Under the pieces are notes generated by a model. The model did not search any database. It saw only the letters and a program-made list of their open reading frames with translations, and had not been told where the DNA came from. Shown here piece after piece: positions 17,278-24,679 of a DNA stretch of 24,992 bases. Each line of letters starts with the position of its first letter. The first letter of the stretch is position 1. The stretch is from Clostridia bacterium (lineage in GTDB: Bacteria; Bacillota_A; Clostridia; Christensenellales; Borkfalkiaceae): positions 1 through 24,992 of the forward strand of contig JAFTIK010000028.1 of the NCBI GenBank assembly GCA_017456945.1, read 5' to 3'. The translations under genes were made by a program, and so were the position numbers.

Positions 17278-18063
17278 TTATTTAATAAATACTTGGTTTT
17301 CGGGGTGATCTGCGTTTATTAGTTTCCCTTTAACCTTTACGTCGTTTATGGTAACGTGTTTTGCGTTCTTAATGCTAAACGCAAGGTTTTCCGCTTTGCC
17401 CGTAAAGTCTGTAAATATAAGTTTTTCGGCTTTACCAACGCAATCTACGAAAGTTTCCACGTTGCCACTTACCCCACGAACGATAAGATTTCTTACTTCG
17501 TGCGGGTGGTATAGTCTATAATAGGCGTTAAACGCCGAATCGTCTATTTTTATAACGTTTTTAACTGCCTGCCCGTCCAAGCCGTGCGCCATAATATCGC
17601 TTGCGCCGACACCTAATAAAATGCCGTTAACGCAATTTATAAAAGTTAAATCTTTAAGTTTTACACCCACGGTAGAAGTTAGCACCACGCCGTTTTCCAC
17701 GTCGGCAAAACAAAGCCCGTTTACGGTACAGTTTGTAACGTTGTTAAAAAATATCGTACCCTTGATTTCCGCACCGTTTTCGCCCGTTATGGTTATGCCT
17801 TTTTGTTGGGCTGCTATAACGTTTTTATAAGTGGTTACCGAGTGACTGTTGGTAAAAGCAACGCCTTCTCCCACGTAGTTTATCTTTGCGCCGTCTAATA
17901 TAAGTTGTAAATATTCGGGCAAAAGTAAGGTTTTATCTACCGACCATTCCCCACCTTTTACGATAAGGGTATAAAGCCCTTCTGAAACGGCTTTGTTTAT
18001 TGCAGACTGTAAGTTTTCGGCGTCGGGCAAGTCGTTTTTAGTTGTTTCAATATAATCTATCAT
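17278..18063 (-). CDS. Beta-helix (pectate-lyase-fold) protein without signal peptide
   Basis: A 261-residue right-handed beta-helix protein. It opens with DAENLQSAINKAVSEG and LIVKGGEWSVDKTLLLPEYL, the usual N-terminal cap of pectate_lyase_3/GH28-like proteins. Short helix turns follow, such as VTNCTVNGLCFADVENGVVL and VGVKLKDLTFINCVNGILLG. The opening is related to the 429-residue neighbour (TLLLPEYLQLILDGAKI against AILLPSDMTVILDNCHL), suggesting an old duplication. I find no clear catalytic Asp cluster, and the protein is shorter than typical GH28 enzymes of about 400. It has no export signal, so it should stay in the cytoplasm. Its start overlaps the preceding gene by four bases (ATGA type), implying coupled translation and perhaps a complex with that product. 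Enzyme or binding protein cannot be decided. Confidence 0.72.
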   Translation of the reverse strand: MIDYIETTKNDLPDAENLQSAINKAVSEGLYTLIVKGGEWSVDKTLLLPEYLQLILDGAKINYVGEGVAFTNSHSVTTYKNVIAAQQKGITITGENGAEIKGTIFFNNVTNCTVNGLCFADVENGVVLTSTVGVKLKDLTFINCVNGILLGVGASDIMAHGLDGQAVKNVIKIDDSAFNAYYRLYHPHEVRNLIVRGVSGNVETFVDCVGKAEKLIFTDFTGKAENLAFSIKNAKHVTINDVKVKGKLINADHPENQVFIK

Positions 18064-19349
18064 AACTTTTCCCCCTCCAAATAAACTTCGTTCTCTATAT
18101 TCGGGTTAAGATACACCTTTTCTTCACCACTAACGTTAACGTAGTTTTTAACCGTAAGGTTCTTGATATAATCTTCTTCTCTCATATACCCGTTGGGTGA
18201 GAAAGGATTAGTATCTTCAATAATCCCGTAAGCGCCCGCCTGTTTTTCAAAAAATCTCTGCTCGTAATACAACCCGTCTATCTCTACGTCTTGCATCTTT
18301 ACGCCTTGGGATAGGAACACCCAGTATCCACCGTCTGCCCTAATATTTTCAAATTTGCAATCCTTTAAGGTCGCGCCGACCATAATCGTCGTAGAAGTAC
18401 TACCCACTACGTTCTTTACCGTAATATTTCTAGTCGAGCCCATTTTGGATTCAAACTCTCTAAAGTATCCGTTCTGCCCAACTCTTACGCTAACGTATCC
18501 CTTAAAGTTGTTGTTGCCACGGTTACTGTGAATAACGTTTTCAATCTTTACGTCGTGCGCTTCAATATAGTCTTGGTTTCTTATTACAACCATACCTTGC
18601 TTTGCAGAAGTGCCTATAACGTCCCTAACGACTACGTCGTGTAAATGTGGTTCTTTACCTTTTACGGCGAACGCGTCGTTCGTTGCAAGATAGGTAAGCG
18701 CAACCAAATCGTCACCCGAAACACCGCTAATTCTTTCAACAAGAACATTGTTGCAACCTAGGCGCAAGTTGATGCCGTCTTGATTGGGAACGTAGTTATC
18801 GGCGTCGCTTATAATATCCGAAATGTGCCCGTTTTGACAATATATACAGTTTATAGCCCACCAACGTTGGTCTCGTACTTCAAAATTTTCTAGCCTGAAC
18901 CCGTTTACGTTGTGTAAAAGCACTAAGTTGTTTACCCTTAATCCTTCTTTTTTATCTACGCACTCAAAGGTCTTATAGTTGCACTCTAACATAAAGTTAG
19001 TTTTTCCACCGTCTAAAACGGCGTAACCTTTGCCTATTATATTTATATTGTTTTGCTCGCCCGCGAGCGTAAGGGATTTTTCCGTGTACATATTTTCGTT
19101 TCTGAAAATATTACAAAAAGCCCCGTCTTTAAGGCGCAAATGGCAGTTGTCTAAAATAACCGTCATATCCGACGGAAGAAGTATTGCTTGGTCGATAATC
19201 CAAACGGTTTTCCCCGTTCTAAAATTCTTTCTCGGAATAACTATTTGGTTTACGCCCGTTTTCTTTGCGTAATTTACGGCGTTTTGTATGGAAATACTGT
19301 CACTTTCGCCAACTATTCCTAAGCGATTAGGCGTAATTCTTTCAACCAT
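18060..19349 (-). CDS. GH28-like beta-helix glycosidase, no signal peptide
   Basis: A 429-residue right-handed beta-helix protein and first gene of the large operon. The N-terminal cap (DSISIQNAVNYAKKTGVNQI, then ILLPSDMTVILDNCHLRLKD) and helix turns such as GLRVNNLVLLHNVNGFRLEN fit the GH28 polygalacturonase fold. Two GH28 acid motifs are visible: PNQDG (Asp191) and SGDDLVAL (Asp213, Asp214), matching the three catalytic Asp residues of the family. The usual G-H-G histidine motif and R-I-K motif are not apparent, so activity may differ from polygalacturonase. No signal peptide is present, so an intracellular substrate such as an imported oligosaccharide is likely. AGGAG precedes the ATG. The promoter lies about 75 bases upstream, beside the divergent AraC gene. 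Confidence 0.75.
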   Translation of the reverse strand: MVERITPNRLGIVGESDSISIQNAVNYAKKTGVNQIVIPRKNFRTGKTVWIIDQAILLPSDMTVILDNCHLRLKDGAFCNIFRNENMYTEKSLTLAGEQNNINIIGKGYAVLDGGKTNFMLECNYKTFECVDKKEGLRVNNLVLLHNVNGFRLENFEVRDQRWWAINCIYCQNGHISDIISDADNYVPNQDGINLRLGCNNVLVERISGVSGDDLVALTYLATNDAFAVKGKEPHLHDVVVRDVIGTSAKQGMVVIRNQDYIEAHDVKIENVIHSNRGNNNFKGYVSVRVGQNGYFREFESKMGSTRNITVKNVVGSTSTTIMVGATLKDCKFENIRADGGYWVFLSQGVKMQDVEIDGLYYEQRFFEKQAGAYGIIEDTNPFSPNGYMREEDYIKNLTVKNYVNVSGEEKVYLNPNIENEVYLEGEKL

Positions 19350-19426
19350 AGCATTTCTCCTTATAAATTAGGCTAATTTCTTTCTTTTAACAAAAAAGCA
19401 GACTTATCCCCACTATTCACGATTTT

Positions 19427-19455
19427 ATTATACTACCACCACTTTTACTAGTCAA
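19427..19455 (-). promoter_or_regulatory. Promoter of the glycan-utilisation operon
   Basis: On the minus strand TTGACT (19450-19455) is followed after exactly 17 bases by a perfect TATAAT (19427-19432). Transcription should start near 19420, giving a leader of about 70 bases before the 19349 start. This is the best sigma-A-type promoter in the window, and it faces away from the AraC gene. Confidence 0.8.
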
Positions 19456-19463
19456 TAGTAAAA
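19443..19463. promoter_or_regulatory. Inverted repeat over the operon -35, candidate operator
   Basis: TTTTACTA (19443-19450) and TAGTAAAA (19456-19463) are perfect 8-bp arms with a 5-base spacer. The -35 hexamer occupies 19450-19455, inside the repeat, so a bound protein could block or contact RNA polymerase. AraC proteins more often use direct repeats, so the binder is not certain. Confidence 0.55.
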
Positions 19464-19499
19464 TAAACGATATATATGTTAGTTTTTACACTAAATTCC

Positions 19500-19528
19500 T
19501 TGACACCTTTTCTTTTTTTTGTTAAACT
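19500..19528 (+). promoter_or_regulatory. Promoter of the AraC gene, probably giving a leaderless mRNA
   Basis: TTGACA (19500-19505) is followed after 17 bases by TAAACT (19523-19528). A start site about seven bases downstream falls on the ATG at 19535. No Shine-Dalgarno is present, which agrees with leaderless translation. Confidence 0.5.
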
Positions 19529-19534
19529 CTGAAT

Positions 19535-20422
19535 ATGCAACACAATCTTTTAGGATATATTTCCACCAACGGAATAAGACTTCACCACGTTTTATCTACC
19601 TTTCAAAAAGGCGAAACCGAATCGTTAAGAACGGAAACCCACTATCTTTACGAAATGTTTTATTTGATAAACGGCAAGGCGACCTATCATATTAACGGTC
19701 AAGATTTTGCTTTGCGTAAAAACGATATGATAATCGTACCACCTAACGCCGTTCACTCTATCACCTTTGACCCAAGCGAAGATTGCGAGCGTATGGCGTT
19801 ATCATTTACCCCACACCTTTTGCCTAGGTTTATAAATATCGACTTGCTTTACGCTTTTCGCCAAACCTTTTCTATACCGAGAGTTATAAGAGCAAAGAAC
19901 GTTAAAGCGCTTAAATTTTACGAATATTACGAAAATTGTAGGCAACTTTGCATGAACAAGAACAGTCAAACGGATATGTTCCTTTTAAGTAATATTTTCC
20001 AACTTATAGCAAAACTCAACCTTTACTTTGAAAATTTACCCGAAAAGGAAAAAGTTAACGATTCCGACCTAAAAACCCAAAGCCTTTCTTACCTTTGTAT
20101 TCAATACGTTAACTCTCACCTAAAAGAAAATATATCTATTGAAGATTTGGCTAAAGAATTAAAATTTAGCGTTTCTCACATACGCCAAACATTTAAAAAG
20201 GAAAGTGGGCTAACCTTGCACAACTACATTTTTATACAAAAAATGCAACTTGCAAACCAACTTTTGCAAGAAGGTAAAAACCCTGTTACGGTAGCATCAG
20301 AACTAGGTTACGAATATTATTCCACCTTTTACCACAACTACGTTAAGCGTTTTAACTATCCCCCAAAAGCCTTATCCGCATTTGACTATCAACGCGTTTT
20401 CGGCGAAGATATTGATCAGTAA
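19535..20422 (+). CDS. AraC-family transcriptional regulator
   Basis: Sugar-responsive activator or repressor, 295 residues. The N-terminal cupin (about 10-100) contains GKATYHINGQDFALRKNDM and VPPNAVHSITF, the usual effector-binding barrel. The C-terminal double helix-turn-helix (about 185-285) has ISIEDLAKELKFSVSHIRQT and the second-HTH signature NPVTVASELGYEYYSTFYHN followed by FNYPPKAL. Length matches the family. It is the only plus-strand gene, and it diverges from the large operon across a 185-bp region, which makes that operon its likely target. The start lacks a ribosome binding site and probably sits at the mRNA 5' end; no nearby alternative Met exists. The gene ends at a strong terminator shared with the convergent dehydrogenase gene. 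Confidence 0.95.
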   Translation: MQHNLLGYISTNGIRLHHVLSTFQKGETESLRTETHYLYEMFYLINGKATYHINGQDFALRKNDMIIVPPNAVHSITFDPSEDCERMALSFTPHLLPRFINIDLLYAFRQTFSIPRVIRAKNVKALKFYEYYENCRQLCMNKNSQTDMFLLSNIFQLIAKLNLYFENLPEKEKVNDSDLKTQSLSYLCIQYVNSHLKENISIEDLAKELKFSVSHIRQTFKKESGLTLHNYIFIQKMQLANQLLQEGKNPVTVASELGYEYYSTFYHNYVKRFNYPPKALSAFDYQRVFGEDIDQ

Positions 20423-20436
20423 TAAAAACTTTAAAA

Positions 20437-20482
20437 TAAAACCCGCCCTTTTGCGAGAACGCAAAAGGGCGGGTTTTTATTA
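20437..20482. terminator. Strong bidirectional rho-independent terminator
   Basis: A GC-rich stem (ACCCGCCCTTTTGCG pairing with CGCAAAAGGGCGGGT) with the tetraloop AGAA is flanked by A-runs on one side and T-runs on the other. It lies between the convergent AraC (plus) and dehydrogenase (minus) genes and works in either direction. Confidence 0.93.
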
Positions 20483-20516
20483 AATTGATTTATATTCTAC
20501 TAAACAACTATCGGTA

Positions 20517-21242
20517 TTAAACCAAAAACGGTTGTTTGTTTACACGGTGAACTATTATCTCGTCTATTACGGCGTTGCCACGATTTTCCACCAAAAACGC
20601 TATAATTTCGGCTATTTCGCTTGGCTTAATCATGCCTTCGTCAGTTAGGTCGGGTCTAGCAATTTTTACCATGTCGGTATAAACGCCACCAGGGCTTATA
20701 GCGTGTACTCTTATACCCTGTTCGTAAACTTCTGAAGCAAGCGATTTGGTAAGTCCTAATAAAGCGTGTTTACTAGCCACGTACGCGCTTTGTAAGGGGT
20801 AGCCTGCGTGGCTTACCACCGAACAAATATTTATAACCGTTGCCCAGTCGCTCTTCTTTAATTGCGGTAAAAACGCCTTAATCAAGAAATACGGGGTCTT
20901 AACGTTTATATTCATAATCTTATCAAAAACGTCCCTATCCGTTTGTTCAAACGGGCGATTAAACGCCATACCCGCGTTGTTTACAAGAATATCAACCCCG
21001 CCTAGTTTTTCCACTTCGCAAACCCCTTGCGTTTGAAAACTTTCAGAAGTTATATCCCCTGAAAGAAGATAACATTTACGGTTTTCCCTTTCTACGAGTT
21101 TTGCCGTTTCTTGCAAATTTTCAAGGTTTCTACCACCGAACAGAAAAATATCTGCCCCTACTTTCGCCAAGCGAACGGCTGTCTGCCGACCTATCCCCGA
21201 GCCTGCGCCCGTAATTACTGCAAGTTTTCCATCAAGTTTCAT
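20517..21242 (-). CDS. Short-chain dehydrogenase/reductase
   Basis: NAD(P)-dependent oxidoreductase of the classical SDR family, 241 residues. The Rossmann motif is TGAGSGIG (11-18), the central strand motif NNAG (88-91), and the catalytic triad Ser141, Tyr154 and Lys158 sits in CSVVSHAGYPLQSAYVASK. An Arg two residues after the second-strand glycines (FGGRN) mildly favours NADP. PGGVYTDM after the sixth strand is typical. It begins 10 bases after the glycyl radical enzyme gene with GGGTGG before the ATG, so it is the last gene of that operon. It could oxidise or reduce a hydroxyl/carbonyl product of the pathway (inference). Substrate cannot be predicted from sequence. Confidence 0.9.
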   Translation of the reverse strand: MKLDGKLAVITGAGSGIGRQTAVRLAKVGADIFLFGGRNLENLQETAKLVERENRKCYLLSGDITSESFQTQGVCEVEKLGGVDILVNNAGMAFNRPFEQTDRDVFDKIMNINVKTPYFLIKAFLPQLKKSDWATVINICSVVSHAGYPLQSAYVASKHALLGLTKSLASEVYEQGIRVHAISPGGVYTDMVKIARPDLTDEGMIKPSEIAEIIAFLVENRGNAVIDEIIVHRVNKQPFLV

Positions 21243-21252
21243 ATTCCACCCC

Positions 21253-23649
21253 TTATAAAATCTGTTCCGTTCTTTCTATTATATCGTCTTGGGTTTGCTT
21301 GGAAAGTATGGTAAAGAACGCCGAGTAGCCCGCCACCCTAACGATTAAATCTTTATAGTTTTCGGGGTGCTTTTGCGCGTCGAGCAAGGTTTCCCTTGAA
21401 ACTACGTTGTACTGAACGTGAAAGCCGTGCAAGGTATCGAAGAAAGTACGTATCAACATGCTTAATTTATCGCAATCGCTTTGACCTTCCAACATAATCG
21501 GGTTAAACTTTTGGTTAAGCAAAACGCCACCAACAATCTTTTCCGTTTTAAGTTTAGAAACCGACTTAAACACGCTAGTAGGCCCGTTCGTGTCGCGAGA
21601 GTGCGTGGGCGAGCAACCTTCTGCAAGCGGTTCACCCTTACGTCTTCCGTCGGGGGTTGCCCAAGTGCCTTCGCCTTGCGGAACGTTTGCCGCAACCGAC
21701 GAAGTGCCCGCGTAGAAATGGCCGCCTATAGGCCCTCTACCGTACCTAGTGTTCTTATATTTTTTAATCTCGTCAAGGTAAGTATCGTACCCCTTTACCA
21801 CGAGTTGGTCTACGTAATCGTCGTCGTTGCCGTACTTAGGCGCGTCAATTAACATTTGTCTAATCCGTTCGCCGTCTTCGCAAGCGTAATTGGTAATAAG
21901 CGCGTTCCAAAGTTGCTCTTTGGTAAGCGTTTTTTCTTCAAACACGCATTTCTTTATTGAAGCAAGCGAGTCGCCAAGGTTGGCAACGCCCACTTGAAGT
22001 TGGCTTATAATATCGTAGATAGCGCCACCTTCTTTAAGGTGCTTGCCCCTTTCTATACAATCGTCAACTAACGCAGAACAAAGTATATCGGGAACGTTCT
22101 GTTCAACCACCATATCCGCGCAGTTATCTAGCGTTATACCTATCCTAATAAGTTGGCGCGCCGTAACGTCCCAAGCCTTTAGAACGTCGTCGAACGACTT
22201 CATATCAAGGAAATGCCCTATACCGTTAGCCACCTTGTTGCCCGTAGTTAAATCCACCCCGTCGTTAAGCGCAATCAAAAGCGCTCGTGGGAAATTAAGA
22301 TAACTCATACCCGTACAACGATAACCCCATTTACCGGGAACGCCCACTTCAACGCAACCTATAGCGCTGTAATTGCAAGCATCTTCGTACGAAATACCTT
22401 GTTCAACGAGTGATGGAATAATAATTTCGTCGTTATTAAACGCAGGCATGCCAAAACCTAGTTTAATCATATTAATACAGTCTTGCATAAAGTCTTCTTC
22501 AAGCCCGCTAAAGTAGCGTACTGTAAGGTTAGGCTGTGGCAAACGGGTAACCGCAATAGAGTTCAAAGTTAATCTAGTCAACTCGTTTACTGCGCTCTTT
22601 CCATCTACCGTTTGACCGCCTATGGTCAAGTTTTGATACATAGGACTGCCTGCGGCAAACTTGGTATGCCCCCAACTGCGTATCTTGTTTATGGTTAAAC
22701 TCTTAAGCCAAAGGTTTTCTAAAAGTTCGGTAATTTCTTCGTCGGAAACGCCGTTTTTCTTACTAATCAAATAGTAAGGATACATAAATTGATCAAATCT
22801 ACCGAAAGACAACGAGTGACCGTTAGATTCTATTTGCAATATTAAATGCACGAACCAAAGGCTTTGAACGGCTTCGTAAAAATCTTTAGCCCCACGCATA
22901 GGCACGTTAGAGCAGGTTTGAGCTATTCTTTTAAGTTCTTTCGCCCTGTTGGGTTCAGCCACTTTTGCTTGCTCTAAAGCAAGGTCTGCAAACCTTTTCG
23001 CATAGATTTCCACAGCATCTATCGTGATTAAAATCGCCTTTAAAAAATAAGACGCTTTCATCTGCTCAAAGTCGGTATAGTCAGTTTTATCAAGTTTAGC
23101 AATAACTCTTTCCTTAACCCCGTTAAGCCCGTGTTTAAGCAAAAAATCGTAATCTACGGCAAGGTGAGCGTCACCCGAAGTTATGTTTCCTTCGTTGCGA
23201 ATAAGCCCCATATCGTAAATGATTTTTGCTTGTTCGGGGTACGCCGAATACCCCTTGTCTTGCAAGGTGCGACCTTTCCAGTAAGGATATATTTCACGAA
23301 GGGCTTTTTTATTTTCTTCGCTGATAAAAAACCTATCGCCGGGGCGCTTATCAAACTCGTCTAATTCCCTTATTACCCAGTCCATAGCGTATTCTGGGAA
23401 AATAGGCGCAGAACGATTTGCGCTTGCCTGATTGCCCACTATAAGCGTTTGCGGTTCAATGTATATGCTCATATTAGAAAGGATTTCTTTAAGCATATAC
23501 GCCCGTTTAAGAACTATTTGATCCATTTCGTGCTCGCGATAGGCTTTTGTAGTAAGCAAAGCCCTTTCCACGCAAACTTCGGGGCGAATTGATAAAAGTT
23601 CTTCTCTAAACGAACTTATTCTTTTACTCATTTTTCCAAAATCTTTCAT
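21253..23649 (-). CDS. ybiW: Glycyl radical enzyme of the YbiW type
   Basis: A 798-residue oxygen-sensitive radical lyase or dehydratase. The thiyl Cys432 lies in YSAIGCVEVGVPGKWGYRC and the radical Gly774 in VRVAGYSAFF near the C-terminus. GCVE, with Glu two after Cys, is typical of dehydratase/C-O lyase members, not pyruvate formate-lyase, which has a Cys pair. Many stretches recall E. coli YbiW: GNQASANRSAPIFPEY, ILCSALVDDCIERGK, APKYGNDDDYVD, RYGRGPIGG. I recall recent work assigning YbiW-type enzymes to ring opening of 1,5-anhydroglucitol 6-phosphate; this is memory, not shown here. The ATG at 23649 is preferred over the GTG nine bases upstream, as AGGTGG precedes it. It starts right after the truncated activase, without which it cannot carry the radical unless another activase acts. 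Confidence 0.92.
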   Translation of the reverse strand: MKDFGKMSKRISSFREELLSIRPEVCVERALLTTKAYREHEMDQIVLKRAYMLKEILSNMSIYIEPQTLIVGNQASANRSAPIFPEYAMDWVIRELDEFDKRPGDRFFISEENKKALREIYPYWKGRTLQDKGYSAYPEQAKIIYDMGLIRNEGNITSGDAHLAVDYDFLLKHGLNGVKERVIAKLDKTDYTDFEQMKASYFLKAILITIDAVEIYAKRFADLALEQAKVAEPNRAKELKRIAQTCSNVPMRGAKDFYEAVQSLWFVHLILQIESNGHSLSFGRFDQFMYPYYLISKKNGVSDEEITELLENLWLKSLTINKIRSWGHTKFAAGSPMYQNLTIGGQTVDGKSAVNELTRLTLNSIAVTRLPQPNLTVRYFSGLEEDFMQDCINMIKLGFGMPAFNNDEIIIPSLVEQGISYEDACNYSAIGCVEVGVPGKWGYRCTGMSYLNFPRALLIALNDGVDLTTGNKVANGIGHFLDMKSFDDVLKAWDVTARQLIRIGITLDNCADMVVEQNVPDILCSALVDDCIERGKHLKEGGAIYDIISQLQVGVANLGDSLASIKKCVFEEKTLTKEQLWNALITNYACEDGERIRQMLIDAPKYGNDDDYVDQLVVKGYDTYLDEIKKYKNTRYGRGPIGGHFYAGTSSVAANVPQGEGTWATPDGRRKGEPLAEGCSPTHSRDTNGPTSVFKSVSKLKTEKIVGGVLLNQKFNPIMLEGQSDCDKLSMLIRTFFDTLHGFHVQYNVVSRETLLDAQKHPENYKDLIVRVAGYSAFFTILSKQTQDDIIERTEQIL

Positions 23650-23650
23650 A

Positions 23651-23953
23651 TTATCCACCTATACTAACGAATATACCTTTTTGCTCTAGAACGCTTGCAA
23701 ATTCTTTTAAGTCTTCTTTTTTCTTTTGCGGAACGTTCTCGTACTCGTACTTAATATTTTTAGTTTTATACTTTGATTGCCCTAATTGATGAAATGGCAA
23801 CAATTCAACTTCTTTTACCCCTAAACTTAAAAACAAATCGCCAAACGCCACGGCGTCTTCTACCTTGTCGTTAAAGTTGGGTATAACGGGTATTCTTACT
23901 AGGTAAGGTTTACCCGATTTAGCAAGCCATATGAGATTGCGCGTAAACCATAA
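23651..23953 (-). pseudogene. ybiY: Glycyl radical enzyme activating enzyme, N-terminal half deleted
   Basis: The frame encodes about 100 residues that fit the C-terminal third of a radical-SAM activase: NLIWLAKSGKPYLVRIPVIP, then NFNDKVEDAV, and the family-typical VELLPFHQLGQSKYKTKNIK. A whole enzyme is about 260-300 residues and starts with the CxxxCxxC cluster motif, which is missing. The frame opens immediately after the stop of the isomerase-like gene (TAA then TTA TGG), so the deletion joint lies at that stop. The first in-frame Met is 34 codons in; an out-of-frame ATG with GGAG at the joint yields only ten codons. Without the FeS/SAM half it cannot generate the radical. Either a real deletion or an assembly joint explains it. 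Confidence 0.85.
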
Positions 23954-24655
23954 TTATTCTCCTTTTTTAAGATCGTCTGCAGCCTTTCTAACTGCGCCGA
24001 TCATTTCGTCAATCATTTTTATCGGGTCTTTAGCGTTGATAATGCCCGAAGCAGAGCCGGCTGCGTCAGAGCCTGCCATAATAAAATCGTAAACTTGTTG
24101 GCCGTTGGTAATACCTGCGGCTTGTTCAACGAGTATATCCGAATATACGCTTTTTATTTCTTTTACCGATTCTTTAACGTACGCCATATCGCTCGCTTGA
24201 CTGCCACCGATTAGTTCGCTAGGTTCGGGATTTATAATATCTGGGTGTAATTGCGCGATAGCCTTTGCTTCGCTAATAGTATCTGCGCAAGCGAAAACCA
24301 AAAAGTCAAGTTCTCTTGCACGGTCAATAGTCTTCTTTATAGCGGGAATAGACATAGGCTTTTCGCAATGGTTAACTACTACGCCTTGCGCCCCTGCAGC
24401 CTTTAAGCCTTCGGGGAGCACGTCTGCCATACCGCGACCAGGGCGAAGCGTGTCCATATAAGACGCCAAAACTATAAGGTGTTTAGTATTTTCCGCAATC
24501 CTTCTAACTTCTACCGCGGGCACGATAAACAAAACGTCTATATCATACTTTTCCGCAGCCTTGTCAGCGGCAATAGCGTATTCTAATACCTTATCGCCAT
24601 AAACGTAGTTCTTAACTCCTATTTCAAAATACGGTGTTCTTATTTTAGGTTTCAT
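23954..24655 (-). CDS. tpiA: Triosephosphate isomerase-like protein, archaeal type
   Basis: A TIM-barrel isomerase of 233 residues, closer in length and motifs to archaeal TIM (about 225) than to bacterial TIM (about 250). The catalytic residues are recognisable: Lys15 in GVKNY, His96 in VVNHCEK, and Glu144 in NPEPSELIGG. The C-terminal phosphate-binding part is GSDAAGSASGIINAKDP. Such paralogs occur in clostridial sugar operons and may isomerise another triose or tetrulose phosphate, so the symbol marks family, not proven substrate. AAGGA precedes the ATG. It follows the YjbQ-family gene by 24 bases; directly after its stop begins the truncated activase. In a YbiW-like pathway it could channel a three-carbon phosphate into glycolysis (inference). 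Confidence 0.85.
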   Translation of the reverse strand: MKPKIRTPYFEIGVKNYVYGDKVLEYAIAADKAAEKYDIDVLFIVPAVEVRRIAENTKHLIVLASYMDTLRPGRGMADVLPEGLKAAGAQGVVVNHCEKPMSIPAIKKTIDRARELDFLVFACADTISEAKAIAQLHPDIINPEPSELIGGSQASDMAYVKESVKEIKSVYSDILVEQAAGITNGQQVYDFIMAGSDAAGSASGIINAKDPIKMIDEMIGAVRKAADDLKKGE

Positions 24656-24679
24656 TTCAATTTCCTTAAAGTATAATTA

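Noticed and set aside
21481..21852. Plus-strand open frame of 123 codons opposite the glycyl radical enzyme
   Set aside because: The real gene on the other strand carries conserved motifs throughout; this frame reads as an arginine- and valine-rich antisense shadow.
23921..23953. Tiny ORF with GGAG at the activase joint (ten codons)
   Set aside because: It stops at once and is out of frame with the activase; most likely a by-product of the deletion joint.
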